Positions 36,015 to 48,800 are shown, counted from the stretch's first letter. The stretch: DNA of 60,000 bases from Diphasiastrum complanatum (GCA_029204225.1 CM055103.1:48119958-48179957), one strand, 5' to 3'. The notes: generated by a model not told the origin, from the sequence alone. Translations and numbers: made by a program.

Positions 36015-36330
36015 TGTGGAACATTCCATGGTAATTGTCGTCTTTACGCATGTAGAGGAGTATCACTAGCAATTGAATATGAGTTTAGTAAAGAATTAGA
36101 GTTCTTGAAGAAACATTCCTAGGCTCTAGGGGTCTATATATATCTACAAAAACTCCTCCTACTTCACTTCCAAATTCCAATATTCAATTGTCAAAAATCT
36201 CTCCTCTTTTTTTTAATTCAATCAATGTGGCTTAGGGGGATGAGCTGATTAAAGTTTGATCTCTTTGGTTGGGTGGTTTGGCTCCACATTGCAATGGAAT
36301 ATTAAGGATCTACATTTGGCGATCTTTACA
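36015..36330 (+). mobile_element. Copia LTR (316 bp) with TATA box
   Basis: Starts TGTGGAACATTCC and ends ATCTTTACA, followed after one base by TGGTATCAAAAC (36332-36343), a diverged initiator-Met tRNA primer site. CTATATATATC near 36134-36144 is a good TATA box at the position expected in U3, followed by a pyrimidine-rich leader. The outer boundary rests on the TG start only. Confidence 0.6.
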
Positions 36331-36343
36331 ATGGTATCAAAAC

Positions 36344-36800
36344 TCATGCCTACATCGATCAAAAGGTGGAGAGGCTTTTTGCTTATGTGCATCTTTTTGC
36401 AGCTTTTTGACAATACTTCTTTGCCTTTTATTCTTGGTAGTGAAATGACCACCAAATAAGTGGTTTCTCAATGTCTTGATCATTCTTAGGCTAAAAATCA
36501 GCTTTATGGATGTTCTCCATAGCCATAATTGCAATTTATTTGATGTTTTATGATTTTTCAACTAGTATTCATTGTTTTAACTAGAAATTCATCAACTGTA
36601 ATGTATGTTAATGATTTTCAAGACTGTACTTGCTATTTTTCAGTTATAATGACAAGTTCTCATATTGCATGCCAATTGTGTGGTCAATGTTAGATCAAGA
36701 CTCTATTTTGATCAAAATTTGATCATTTTGGCTAAAATCTATTAGTAAGAGTGTTTATTTAATGGCATGCAAAGCATAGCCATGTTAAATCATCTTTGAA
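36344..36800 (+). mobile_element. Decayed copia gag behind the LTR
   Basis: In broken frames the translation ends in SSHIACQLCGQC and, after stops, KFDHFG, which matches the zinc-knuckle region of one copia gag type (C..CG..GH.A..C..RFDH). The rest of the gag is too decayed to align. Confidence 0.45.
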
Positions 36801-37379
36801 AAAGTGCGTTCGGGCTCCCATTGGATTTTTTTAGCATTGAATGCTTGCACATCTAACCAGTGCAAGCCAAGCATCTTGCTAGCCTACTCTCCCTTTGTAT
36901 TGAGCTTTACAGCATCCAATTTAGTGCTATGTAGCAAAAGTAATGATTGTCGAAAGTTTGACAATTTTTAGTTCGAAAATTGACAAAATTTTGAAGTGTT
37001 CTAATTACATGTTAGAAAGTTAAGCAGTAGGCTGCATGTTCTCTATAGAAAAGTCATCTTTAAGTCCCTTTGCATGAATGAGTTACAGTAGTTTTCTAGA
37101 TGAAATTTCAGGCAATAATTTTCACAAAAAACAATTAAAAAGCCAATTTTTTATTGTAATTTCTTTTTCGTGTCTCCCTTTGGATGTGGTTTTGAAGGCT
37201 AAAAACAACATATTTGGATCTACAACCGATTGAGTATCGCTTGTAGCATGGGCTTCGATCCAATGAGTGAGGATAAAATTACCTAGAAGTGAGATTTTAG
37301 GCAACTAAGGTTGTCACATGCCTTAGCACATGATCTAAGCGTGGAATGATACCTAGATTGCGAATGGAATGCATCTTTT

Positions 37380-37421
37380 TGCTTTATTTCTCTTTTTCTT
37401 TTTCTTTTTCTTTTTCTTTTT
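37380..37421 (+). repeat. (CTTTTT)n microsatellite
   Basis: About five to six copies of CTTTTT in a T-rich region. Confidence 0.85.
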
Positions 37422-37639
37422 GTAGTTCATTCTATTTTTTGTTTTCTTAAGCATCAATGGCTATTGTTTTTGGTTTTTTTTGGTTTATCTAAACATCAAT
37501 GGCTTTAGATTTTCTCCTCTTGAGGTTGATCTAATGGAGATGAACAACGTAATAAAACTTCCTACCTATGTGTCTTAATGATCTCTTGTAGTGTGTGAAT
37601 CTAAACTTAATTTCTTAAAATGTGAATTTTATGGATTTA

Positions 37640-37900
37640 GTTTTTTGAACCAAGAGTGGAGAATGCTTGTGTTAGTGATTACGCTTGAATGTGATAGCAT
37701 GATTAACAAAAACAGAAAAAAGCATTCAATGTCCATAAATAGACACATCAAATAAAATACAAGATCCTCAGGCAATGGAAGTAGAAAGAGGATGAAACAC
37801 TCTCTCTCAATCTATATTCTTACAAAAAAAAAAGTACTTATAAAATGGTGCCACGTGCCCTTATATAGACAAGGCTAGGGTTAAGGTTTGTAAAAAATGT
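37640..37900 (-). promoter_or_regulatory. Probable copia 3' LTR promoter (TATA box), minus orientation
   Basis: On the minus strand TGTCTATATAAGGGCACG (plus strand about 37854-37872) is a strong TATA element followed by a leader rich in GAGAGAGAG and TTTCATCC. It lies downstream (minus sense) of the copia integrase fragment at 38245-38500. LTR edges are not defined. Confidence 0.4.
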
Positions 37901-38244
37901 TAAGGTGACTAAAGATTTTGGTTTCTTTATCATCACTAGAGCTTGAAGAGTTGGTGTGTATCTCTACTGAACTTGATGGCATAACAAGGACTACAGCACT
38001 AATCTTTCATGCTTTATTGAAGTAATTGTTGTTCCAAGTTTCAAAATACTAAAAAACACTTTAACTTGGTATTCACATATACCATGTGATTTAGCATTGG
38101 TTAAACTAGCATAGTTTGTCCTTCAAATCGAAATAAGTGAACTTGAGCTATCTGCCAAGCAAAAAGTTCAAATCCTAAATCAATGAACTATATTTATTTG
38201 ATTTGGCTACTTACGTGATTGGACTACATGGACATAAAAGTGAT

Positions 38245-38500
38245 CCTTTTTTTTTAAATAGAGTCAAAGGAATCTATACCATTTTAACATTGAGAACACC
38301 TCTATTGAATAATGTATTCACCACCACCATCAAACTTCAATGTCTTGATGTAGCATCATGTTTATTTCTCCACTAAAGCCCTGAATTTCCCGAGTCTTGC
38401 AAAAGCGTTTGACTTCTTGCTCACAAAATAGGTCTACATGCAACTACTGTACTCATCAATAAATGTAATATAAATAAATTGGGGGAATACAAATCACTAT
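38245..38500 (-). mobile_element. Copia integrase core fragment
   Basis: The minus strand reads YITFIDEYSSCM, a stop, then YFVSKKSNAFARLGKF, ALVEK and LKFDGGGEYIIQ. This aligns with the integrase core between the first and second catalytic Asp (TFIDDYSR..WVYF...KS.AF..F..FKALVE...LR.D.GGEY). Stops interrupt it three or four times. Confidence 0.75.
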
Positions 38501-39234
38501 TTACCCAAAGATCAATATTGTGTTCTCCTTCTAAACTCCAATAGTCCATCTCATGTCAATTCAAATTACCATCCCATCAATATGCAACCCTTAGCAACAA
38601 GGACAATCAATACTCAATTGCACCCTATGAGATTACTATAAAAATCTATAAGAACTAGGCTTAAGTGTAGTTCTTAACTTTTCCTCACCCTATGTGCTTG
38701 TGATTGATAACCAGGAGTTTATGGTTATATCTTATTTTTCTCTCAACATTGATGTGAAGAGAAAACACATCATAAGATGTACTACTTTGCACAACTTTTT
38801 TTAATTATGTGTGCTTAGTGGGAGCTCTAGTTTAATGTGGTTTCTTTCAAGAGAGACAAAAGTATATGGCTATTACAATACTTTTTTCCTGAAAAATGTT
38901 TTTTGTTTCATAAGGTCAATGGTAGGCTATACTATGATTATTGCAGAATACACATCATTTTGGTAGTTCTGATTGTCCATCTTCATTTAGGAGCAACCCT
39001 CACAAGTTCTGATTTATATGAGGCAGCATTGTGCTCTGTTGAACCTATACTTTGAACATACATCAGCAGATGTTGCAGATGTAACATGAAATGGTGTGAG
39101 AAGGAATCTTGTGTTAGGTAGTTAGTAGATATGAGAACCATCTGTGTAGTCTTTGGTTTATTAGAGAGACTTGTGGAAGTCAAAACAAAATTGGCTTGAA
39201 CTATGAGTCAATAGCATAGGTGCACAAATCGCGG

Positions 39235-39410
39235 TTCAAACCATTCGAACCATTAGGAGCCGGCTCGAACCGAAATTCGGTTCGAACCGGATTTTAAAAA
39301 TAAAAATAAAAAAAACCCAAAAAGCCAAAAAAAAACATTTAGAAAAAAAATTCGTTTCGAACCGGAAACGGCTCGAACAAGCCTGGCCGGTTCGAATCGG
39401 CTTGTAACCT
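39235..39410. repeat. GGTTCGAACC palindrome cluster around an A-rich spacer
   Basis: A 31-nt near-perfect palindrome at 39260-39290 (arms CCGGCTCGAACCGAA and TTCGGTTCGAACCGG) is followed by an A-rich spacer (about 39293-39350) and more copies of TTCGAACCGG and CCGGTTCGAATCGG. The same word recurs at 56380-56450. It resembles a small foldback repeat. Confidence 0.75.
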
Positions 39411-39419
39411 TGACTCAAT

Positions 39420-41325
39420 AGCAACAAGTGGCATCATAATGCTAGACAAGTTTTTGGGGCTTCAAATCTGGAGAGGGAATCTCTGATTTAATAAATCTGG
39501 TTTTAGAAGCTTCTTCTCTAGTTCCATCTTTCTTGTTTTTTCAATCCAGTTATCTTACATAAACCGTGTGATGGGAGTATGAGTCGGAAGTTTTTTTTTA
39601 ACTTCTTTATTCATTCATGTGATCTTCCAATAGCTTTTACAGGTAGCAAATATACTAAAAACGCATTGGCAGCAGCAACAAGGGATGTCTTTGAGGGGAA
39701 AAAAAGCCTTTGAAGCCAGTATCACATTTCACTTGACTAAAAAATGAGTCCCATTGTCAGGGTCGGACAGCACCTCAACTACATATTTTGGAAGCATTGA
39801 AACTCTCTACTAGTTTGGTATAGGAGATTCTTCCTAAAGTGCAGATTCAGCAAGAAAACCACATTTCAAGTCATCTATAACACATTAAGAAGTCTTTGTA
39901 GCACATCAATTGTGGATGTTTTAAAAACTATTTTGGAGTTTTTGATATGTTTCAGCAACAGTTTATAGACATTCTTGAGAGAAAAAAACATATATAAAGA
40001 ACCCATCAGATAGCATCATAATCAGATCTAAAAGATGCGCAGGTCTATGATTGAATGACGGATCCAGAGTTTCTCTTGGCAGCTGAAAATATTAATCTCA
40101 TGTGTGATTCTGACCCTTTCTATCACATGGACCTCATCAAGAGTGGAGAGCCTGAATAGATCTCTGAATCAAGAACAACATTCTTGATTCACTCTTGTGG
40201 AAACTTTCATAAATATAGGTTGTTTGAACGTCTTTCTTGCACCTGGCAGTAAGAAGGCATGTCCCTGGTATATTCGAAGCATTTACATCGGACAAGTTTC
40301 CAGAGTCATGTTTTATCATCTTAATGCCAGTGGAAGGACAGCAAAGTGTTTGCCTTGAAAGATATCAAAACAGAACTTCTATGACAAAAAGTAGTTGCAA
40401 AAAGACTTCATTGATCACAGCAATCATCATATTGTGCTCTGATTCTGTTAGTGTGTTTGCTGGATCCCTGAACACAAATTGGTGAAGAAATTAGTTCATC
40501 ATCTTTTGTGTTTAAAGATTAATATCCCTGATGGATTCTCCACAGAAATTCAAATAATTCTGAAGAGAAACTGCTCCGCTCATGAACCAAGAAGTTTTGT
40601 TGAAAGCATTTGTATGATTATGAGGAGTGTTAATGATCACTAGCAAGTTTATGTGTAATATTTGGGAAAGTCAAGAAACTTGCTGAGGGTGATCCTGAAG
40701 ATCTAGCTTTTATATAGCAGATCTAGCTAATCAAAATTTTCAAAGGTAAAATAAACATAACATACATGATTGCAGAGGATATGCCCTCCACTGGCATGAT
40801 GATTAGAAATTTCAAGAAGCTATTTTAAAAAAGAAGCAATGCACATTTCCTTGAATCCAACTCCTATGTTCACGTAAGAAGATTCTGAAAGATCATTTCT
40901 GCAATCTTTATAGAAGAATTCACCGGATTAATGAACTGGCATGTAGAAACGGCTTGGAACCAATCTAAACTGATTGCAACTGCCAGCAACATAAGGTCAT
41001 CCATCCATGTTAGAAACATAGCATCCATTATTTTTTCACTGGATAGCAGAGTGAAAGATGCTTTAAGGAGTATATCTAGCTAAAAGGCAACAACAAAGCA
41101 TACCATTTGAAAGCTGTCAGATGCACGTTGTCTATCCCACCGCTCTTTCAGCTAAACTGTCCATCCAAGCTAGCAAAGTGCAAGTGCTAAAGGATGTCTG
41201 AATAGAGAATGCCGTAGTTGCAGCCACGTTTTAGATTGCTTTTAAGTTGCAGATGCTGGTGTAAGATTGAAAACAAAACATGATACGTACACAAATATAT
41301 GGCACTTGTAACCTAACTCATAGCT
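39420..41325. other. Intergenic, nothing assignable
   Basis: No recognised motif. Open frames here are under 85 codons with no supporting context. Confidence 0.35.
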
Positions 41326-41327
41326 GC

Positions 41328-41480
41328 CCATTCTGGAACGCATTCCAGAACGCTTTCCATTCCGGAATGTGGCCAAAAAAAAATCGTAATTATTTAACAA
41401 AGGAAAAAATATTTTATTTTATTTAGTACCACGTTCCGACCCACTATGTTCAGACTAGTTTGGGTCGAAACGGGTTTCTA
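41328..41480. repeat. CATTCCGGAATG/GGAACG palindrome cluster around an AT-rich spacer
   Basis: TTCTGGAACGCATTCCAGAA is a palindromic word pair, followed by CATTCCGGAATG (a perfect 12-bp palindrome), an A/T spacer, then CGTTCCGACC and GGGTCGAAACGGG. The layout (short GC-containing palindromes, A-rich spacer, palindromes again) parallels 39235-39410 although the words differ. Confidence 0.65.
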
Positions 41481-42793
41481 AACGTCAAATACATTGAATC
41501 AGCAACTTTGACAAGCAACCTGTACCGTAATATTAGCAGCAGAAGTAGCCATTAAAATGAGTGCATTGTATATTGCAAGCAGCAATTTTTCAACCTTCAT
41601 TCTTAGAGCAAATTGTTTTGGACAAGTTTTGGATTCAAAAAGGTTCATAACTCAACTAAAAGAAGTAGCAAATTTGGAACATTATGTCATCCATCGACAA
41701 TACTCATGTGATACACTAAGTGCATGGGATATTCCAACTCTATCCCCATCACCCTTTTGGTTCTTCTACTACCACATTTTTATTCTGCAATTGAATTGCG
41801 AGAAGTTCCACCAAATCTCAATAAGAGCTTCGCATCCCTTCAAAAGATAGATCAAGATCATCATCTTGAAATTGATTATCCATTCTAATGGAGAATTTTT
41901 CTGCACATTTCAGCTACTGCATGAAATATGCTCTACCACAGGTCGGATCCAGTTGTAATAGTCTGCTGATCATATAAACTGTCAGCTCTCTGCAGCTCCT
42001 TTTGACGATGCGCAAATCAAAAACCCATATGGACCTTAGAGAAGGCTATACTCAAAATAATTTGAATCTGAGGAACAGGTTCACTGATAATCATTGAAGG
42101 TGCAGCTTTTATATAAGCCTTCTAACTTATTCGTTTCCCTTAGAGAAGCAACATAGTAATATAACACTTAAGATACTGTAAGTCCTAGGACATCATAAAC
42201 ACTTCAATTTTTTGTTTTTTTCCTAGCCCCGGCCATTGTCAATAGAAGAGAAAACCTTACAATGAAGTTATTTTCATAGAAGAGCCGCCGGCTGGGTCAA
42301 ATCCCCTCATTTTCCTCCCCACATCTATCCGCGATATTTCTTTGAACCGAAGGTACTACACCTCCCTGTCACTCAATTAAAGGCACATGGGTTTTCAGAC
42401 TGTTCCGCGTAAAGCTGGAGGCCTAATAACCACCTTATGCTGCTCCATAGACACTTATCCGCACTTCCTGAGCTTCCCATATCAACTGGATTCTGGAAAA
42501 TGATAAACACTTCCAAATTTCTTCAAGGGCATGACCCTTTCTTGGTACGTGATGCAAGGCTCCGGCTAACAGCATTAAATTCACCCATTCACTTTGCCAA
42601 GCAGCCATTCACCTCAAGAAGGTAACCCATTTGCTGAATAGTTGTTCGAGGATGTTAAGTTACCATCAGGGAAATCTGGAACAGTGCTTAAATTTGATCA
42701 GTTTGGGATATGTATCTCCTATTTTGGCCAAGTTGCAGCCTCTCGATGTTTCTGGCATTTTGCACACTATTTGGGGTTTTGTTGCAGATTCCT
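41481..42793. other. Intergenic, nothing assignable
   Basis: Two open frames (41557-41850 and 42437-42625) lack recognisable motifs. I see no splice pattern linking them to either neighbouring host gene. Confidence 0.35.
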
Positions 42794-43446
42794 TGTTAGA
42801 AATTTTGGTTAATAATGATCTAAACAACCATTGTACAATCACCTTTTACTCGTACAGTTTTCATTTTGTTTAGACAACTTTTTGGAGATCTGTAGAATTA
42901 CTCAGAAACTGTGAGCAGTGAATAAGTTTGCAGAATAGCAACAGAAGATCGGAAAGAGAGTCCAAATCAACCTTGGGTCAAAATAAGCCTTGGGTTGAAA
43001 TAAAGCCTTGGATCGAAATGAGCTTTGGTTGGGTCGATATTGAACTTAAATCAATTCCCAGGGTCAAAAACCTACAACGATTCGATTTGATTCAACCCAG
43101 GATCGAAAACCTACATCGATTTGATTCAATTTGTCCCAGGACTGAAAACCTACATTGATTCGATTCAATTTGACCCAGGATTGAAATTTGACTGTAGGGA
43201 TCAAAAATAACAAAATCTGATCTTCACGATCGTTCTTCACAACAGAAGCCTATCAGACAGTTAGCGACTATTGGTTATAGTAAACTAGATTATTGTTAAC
43301 TCACTAAAGCTTCTTTTAATCACTAGTTGAAGCTGTATATATAGATGCTCAAGGGCATGGTAGATTGTATGCAAGTCCCTCGTGACTTATCATTGTAACA
43401 CACTAGTTTGATTGCAGAGAAGGTAATATGCTGCACCGTAGGTTCT
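42794..43446 (+). mobile_element. Copia LTR, first copy (3' truncated, with internal insertion)
   Basis: Starts TGTTAGAAATTTTGG and shares with 44066-44650 the words CCATTGTACA, GAAGATCGG, AGTCCAAAT, CTTGGGTC, the 39-bp minisatellite and AATCACTAGTTGAAG. An extra 85-90 bp at about 42847-42935 is absent from the second copy. Similarity ends near 43446, about 230 bp before the LTR end as judged from the second copy, so U5 and PBS are lost. Confidence 0.7.
43065..43185 (+). repeat. 39-bp minisatellite in the first copia LTR
   Basis: Three copies of a unit built from AACCTACATCGATTCGA, then TTCAATTTGACCCAGGA, then TTGAA. The 39-bp period is a multiple of three, which keeps a frame open through the first two copies. 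Confidence 0.85.
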
Positions 43447-43647
43447 TACATTTCGAAGTCTAGAGGACTTCTTCATTCACTTAATGCAGACTTGTGTAGT
43501 CTTTAGAAGGTCGACTTGTGCAGTGAAGTTTCCATCAAAAGATGATGATATAGATGCAGTCTCATGTTTGTCCTTGGAAGAAGAGATCACCAGTTTTGAA
43601 TCAGACTGTGCTTCAGATTTGTTGAAGGCCAACCTCCACTTGGATTT

Positions 43648-43935
43648 GTGAATATGGACTCAGATAAAGAAATTTTCTATGTTAGTATTATGCTTTTACG
43701 AGATAGATTCAAGAATGCAATGTATCTATCTCAGCAAGAATACTTAGCAAATGTATTGTATCAGCACTATGCTAAGAAGTGCAAGGCACTTACTGAGTTT
43801 TTTGACCCTGGGTCGATTTCAGTCAATAAATTCATGTTCAACCCAACATGCATCGAGCTGAGAGATTTCTTGAAGGCACTTCTGTACATGCACTTGCGAC
43901 ACAAAGATTACAGATCAAAGGATAAATCAGTATAA
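43648..43935 (+). mobile_element. Copia reverse transcriptase fragment between the LTRs
   Basis: The frame reads IMLLRDRFKNAMYLSQQEYL, then ANVLYQHYAKKCKALTEF, matching the segment after the copia YVDD box (I...RDR..G.L.LSQ..Y...VL.RF.M...K). It then runs into an unrelated tail ending at 43935. Upstream gag, integrase and most of RT are deleted, so only about 620 bp separate the two LTRs. Confidence 0.7.
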
Positions 43936-44065
43936 TAAGATGCAGCACAAGTCAGGGAATACTACAAGTAGAGATTCAACCTTGAACAAGAAGAGGCAAC
44001 CCCGATTTGATGCAATATTAAAGCTCAGCATACAAGTTTACTTAGATCCTCATTAAGGGGGAAAT

Positions 44066-44877
44066 TGTTGGAGATCTGGTTAATACTGATCCTAGAAAAC
44101 CATTGTACAGTCACCTTAGCAAAAGAAGATCGAAAACAGAGTCCAAATTGACCTTGGGTCTTGGGTCGAAATAAAGCCTTGGACAATTAGCCTTGGATCG
44201 AACTGAGCTATAGTTGGATCGAGATTCGATATCAAACTTCAATCGATTTCCAGGGTCAAAAACCTACAACAATTCGATTCGATTCGACCTAGGATTGAAA
44301 ACCTACATCGACTCGATTCCATTCGACCCAGGATCTAAAACCTACATCGATTCAATTCGATTTGTCCCAGGATCAAAATTTGACTGCCGGGATCGAAATA
44401 ACAAAATCCGATCTTCATGAGCATTCTTCATAACAGAATCGTATCAGACAGTTAGTGACTATTGATTATGGTAAACTAGATCATTGTTAGGTTAGTAAAG
44501 CTACTTTTAATCACTAGTTAAAGTTGTATATAGATGCACAAGGGCATAGAGAATGCATGGCAGATTGTGTACAAGTCCCTCATGACTAATCATTGTAGCA
44601 CACTAGTTTGATGGCAGAGAAGGTAGTATATGCTGCACAGTAGTTCTGTATGTGTGGAGACTGATCATTGTAGCACACTAGTTTTATGAGCAGATTTTTG
44701 TACACACATTTTATTACTAATTAGAGTTTTCAATTCAGCTACAACACTTGTTTGTGAATGAATTTTGAGTGATTACTTTCGTTTTGCTGTCAAGACCCTG
44801 GCAGGATTGCTGATTCATTCGTTTCCACACACCTTAGGCAGTCCTTGGTTTATGGAGTTTCAATTTTGTCCCCAACA
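44066..44877 (+). mobile_element. Copia LTR, second copy (812 bp)
   Basis: Preceded by a polypurine tract (TAAGGGGGAAAT at about 44054-44065), it starts TGTTGGAGATC and ends TCCCCAACA. After it come TAGTATTAGAGC (44879-44890) and TTATCAGAGCC, a diverged initiator-Met primer site. It therefore has both 3'-LTR (PPT) and 5'-LTR (PBS) context, as expected for the middle LTR of a tandem LTR-internal-LTR-internal array. Confidence 0.75.
44258..44378 (+). repeat. 39-bp minisatellite in the second copia LTR
   Basis: Three copies of the same unit as at 43065-43185 (AACCTACATCGA...CCCAGGAT...GAA), with independent substitutions, so the array predates the split between the two LTR copies. Confidence 0.85.
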
Positions 44878-44900
44878 ATAGTATTAGAGCTTATCAGAGC

Positions 44901-45240
44901 CATGGCCAATTTTCGTTTTCCCAACATTCCCTCCAAAGACTCAACTTGATACTTGTTAGGGTCTGCAACGCCCAACCCTTCCTACTCAGCAGAGAACTTT
45001 TTGATTGCGACTCTAGCACAAGTTTTTGGTAATTCTAGTACCAATCGTTAGGTTTCAATACAAAATCAGGCAGTAGCATCACACAATCTTTGCACCTTCC
45101 AGATCAGATTGTATTTTCTCCTCGTGTGCTGGTTCTTGGAAGTTGAGAAAGTTCTGGTTGTTATAGTGAACGAAGGTCTTAAGCAAAATAAAGAGTCCAT
45201 TAACCAGCTTAGCTGATCTCAAGTCCTAAAAGTTCACTGC
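44901..45240 (+). mobile_element. Decayed copia gag start behind the second LTR
   Basis: ATG at 44901 reads MANFRFPNIPSKDST, a stop, then GSATPNPSYSAENFL and ASHNLCTFQIRLYF with further stops. Position directly behind the PBS supports gag. Conserved gag motifs are too eroded to confirm it. Confidence 0.4.
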
Positions 45241-45819
45241 ATGAGTTGGCCAGCTAATCAAACATTTACGTGGGATTTTGTCTAATAGTTCCAGAGAGAT
45301 ATTAGCTTGAATGTTCTCTGATTGAACTTGAATTTGGAAAGGTACACACTAGCTCCAGTCAGCTTTCTCTTGACAGAGGAGTGCACTTGCTGCGAGCATT
45401 TGGTAAGTTGCAATGTAGAACTGTCTTTTCTTGAGGTGTGAAAAGCCTATGAATTCGAGGAAATACATCGATATTGATGGCCTATGGTTTCTTGTCTTTT
45501 GAGCCATGCTTTATTCGCCTATAACTAGATAAAATGGTACAAGCCAACAAAACTAAAGAAACAGATCTACTGGTGGCACAAGAAAATAGGTCCACACGTG
45601 AGACAGAATAACCAACAATCACACGAAGACTCACATGTCAAGACAGTTTATCATATGAGAAAGTCAAATTTACCTGGGACCTGTCTCTCACTAGAATCAT
45701 AAAATCAAATCTGATTAAATGAACATTCTCAATACCTCCTTCGCAGGTCCTCTGGAAGCAGAAGTTCTCCTCACACATACTCTAACTGCAGCTCCAAGAG
45801 TTCCCGGAGTTTTGACACA

Positions 45820-48800
45820 TCAGATACTATCCTTGACTTTTTGTAATGCTAGCAATACAATGAAATTACTTTGTCTCAAGGCTTTCAAGGCTCCGGATGT
45901 TGCTTCGCCAGCATATTTCTGAATTGCACAATGTCAAACAACAAAATCAGCAATGATTTGCAATAGCACTATTCAAATCAGGTATTTGTATGCAAACAGA
46001 TCACAAATCTCATTATGCATACCTGTTCAAGTTTAAGTCGTTCCAGATTGTATCCCTCCTTCATTGCCCTGTCAATTACCTGATGGAGAAGTACATAATA
46101 AAGTTGATCAAGCAGCCATACTCTCAGCAGTAAAAAGGCATTTCTTCAGTAACCACTAGCTTAAATTCAAATATTCCAAGAGACGGATAAGACATAACAG
46201 TTCAAAGGAATCAAAATAACGTGGTTGCTTTATTGCGCATGTGACAAGAATTTGACCAGAACCAACGGCATATCAAAGACAGAGATGAGAGATAGAATTT
46301 ACCAGTTTCCTCAGTTCACCATGACTAACAATTTCATGTGGATAGGCTCATTGTCTCTAACAAAGTTTTTTAGGCATTCCTGATGAACTGCAAGACCCAG
46401 CTATGGAGTATCTTAACTTCAATACTAGATCAACTATGAAAGCTTGAGAAACTTGGCTATGGAAAACATCACACACAAGGAGAATTGCATAAGCACCTCA
46501 CAAAGTTAGAAGAAGAAATGGATTGCTAGAGAGAGAGAGGAGGGCGTGGGTCCTCCAAATCCCTTGAGAGGCAAGCACCTCATCTACATGTAGAGAGGTC
46601 TAGGTGTCAACCATAGAAGTGAGCTACTTGGCCAAGTGGGCCACTTGCACTAATTTACTCAACTTACAAAAGGGGGGGTCTCATGCATTTATTTAATAAC
46701 ATGCCCCATGAGTTATGTTTAACTTACAACTTAACTAGTGCTTAGCCAAAGGGGTAAAATAGGCATTACTCTTCAACACCCCCCTTAATGGCAATTTTAT
46801 TCAAACTGACCCCCAACAAAGTTTTGAACTTTTCAAATTTATCTTTACTAAGTGGTTTAGTAAAAATATCAGCTATATGGTCGTTGGTGTCACAATAAAT
46901 TAGCTCGATCTCCCCACTGTGCACTTTCTCTCATATGAAGTGTTGGTCCACCTCTATGTGCTTCGTTCGTGCATGATAGACTGGATTCCTTGCAAGCTGA
47001 ATGCAACTTTGGTTATCACAATGTAACAATGTAGGTCTTACTTGAGCAATCTGCATGTCCTCAACTAGACGACGTAACCAAATGGCTTCACAAGCGGACC
47101 TCGTAGTCGCCCTGTACTCAGCTTCGGTAGATGATAGAGCAATAGTAGGCTGCTTCTTGCTGCACCATGATATAGCCCCTGAACCTAGGCTAAAACAATA
47201 GCCTGTCGTCGATCTCCGATCATCTCTATCACCTGCCCAATCAGAATCTGAATAACCTTCCAACTGAAGGTCCCCATCATCTGTGTATCCAATCCCATAT
47301 CATTGTCCCTCTCACATATCGTAGGATCCGCTTGGCTGCCTTCCAATGTGCTTCGGTAGGCTTACTCATGAATTGACTTGCAATCCCAACCTCATAAGCA
47401 ATATCTGGCCTGTTGGTAGTAAGGTAAATCAGGCTGCCCACCAATTGACGATAGAGAGTCTCATCTGCAAATGCTGGACCATCATCTCTTGATGGCTTGT
47501 TGCTTGCATCCATGGGTGTGCTAATTGGTTTGCTTTCTTGCATGTTAAACCTCTTCAATAATTTTTGTGCATACTTTGCCTGTGAGATAAAAATACAACG
47601 CTTCCCTTTCCAAACCTCAACTCCTAGGCAATAGTGTAGCAAACCCAAATGTTTCATCTCAAACTCACTAGAAAGATTTTTCTTAACACAAGCAATAAGC
47701 TTCGTATTGCTTCCCGTGATGAGTAGATCATCCACATAGAGCACAACAACCACAAAGTCTTCTCCTTGAAGACTTAAAGATTGCAATCAGACTTACTCTT
47801 CTCAAACCCTTGCCTTGCAAAGTACTCGTCAATTCGGCTATACCAAGCCCTTGGCGCCTGTTTGAGCCCATACAAGGCTTTCCTAAGCCTGCAAACCAGA
47901 TTCTCCTTGCCTGTTATCTCAAACCCCTGCGGTTGTTCCATGTAAACCTCCTCCTGTAGGTGCCCATTAAGAAAGGCACTCTTGACATCCATTTGATGGA
48001 CATCCCAATCAAAATATGAGGCTAAGGCCAAAACGGTCCAGATAGATGTCATCTTAGCAATAGGTGGGAATGTCTCATCATAGTCTAGCCCCTCCTGCTG
48101 GGCGTAGCCTTTCGCCACCAACCTTGCCTTGTACTTGTCCATTGTTCCACTGGCATGAAACTTGGTCTTATAGACCCACTTGCAACCTATTGGTTGCTTC
48201 CCTTTTGGCAATGTAGTGAGCTCCCATGTGTCATTCTTGACAATGGAGTCGTACTCCTCCTGCATGGCATGTTGCCATACCTTTTCCTTCACGGCTTCGT
48301 GAAAAAACTGTGGCTCATCTGCATTCAGAATAGTGGACATAAGAGCAAAGTTAGTCTCTTGTCTCTCCTGAGACCTAAGAGATCTTCTAACAACCTGTTC
48401 ACTGCTCTCTCCTTCTTCCATCATTTGACCCTCTTTGATTGTTTCCCATTACCACCTAGGTAGCTTCTTCCTAGTGGTAGGCGATGTGGATGGTGACCAC
48501 GTATCCCATGGTACTGTCTTAGTCTTTCGTTTGTCCCCAATTTCGGCTTTTGGTACTTGGCCAAAAAGAGGTCTCGAACTAGTATGTTCAATTTCATGTT
48601 GTTGCTCTTGCACTTGAGGCTCACAGGACTCTTGACTAGGATCCTCATCTGTGGAATCAATCAAGGGTATGAACTCAGAAGTTCCATCCTTCTCCTGCTC
48701 CTGTATCTTGGGTGAATGCTCTTCATCAAAGATGACATCTCGACTTAGGATCTTCTTCCAATTTTCGAGATCATATAGCACATAGGCTTTCTCACCTTCA

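Noticed and set aside
39260-39290. GGTTCGAACC repeats as tRNA B-boxes
   Set aside because: They occur in tandem and as palindromes without any cloverleaf, so I treat them as a repeat.
41557-41850. 97-codon plus-strand frame
   Set aside because: No motif, no splice context, and it is flanked by decayed sequence. Length is within chance expectation for 60 kb.
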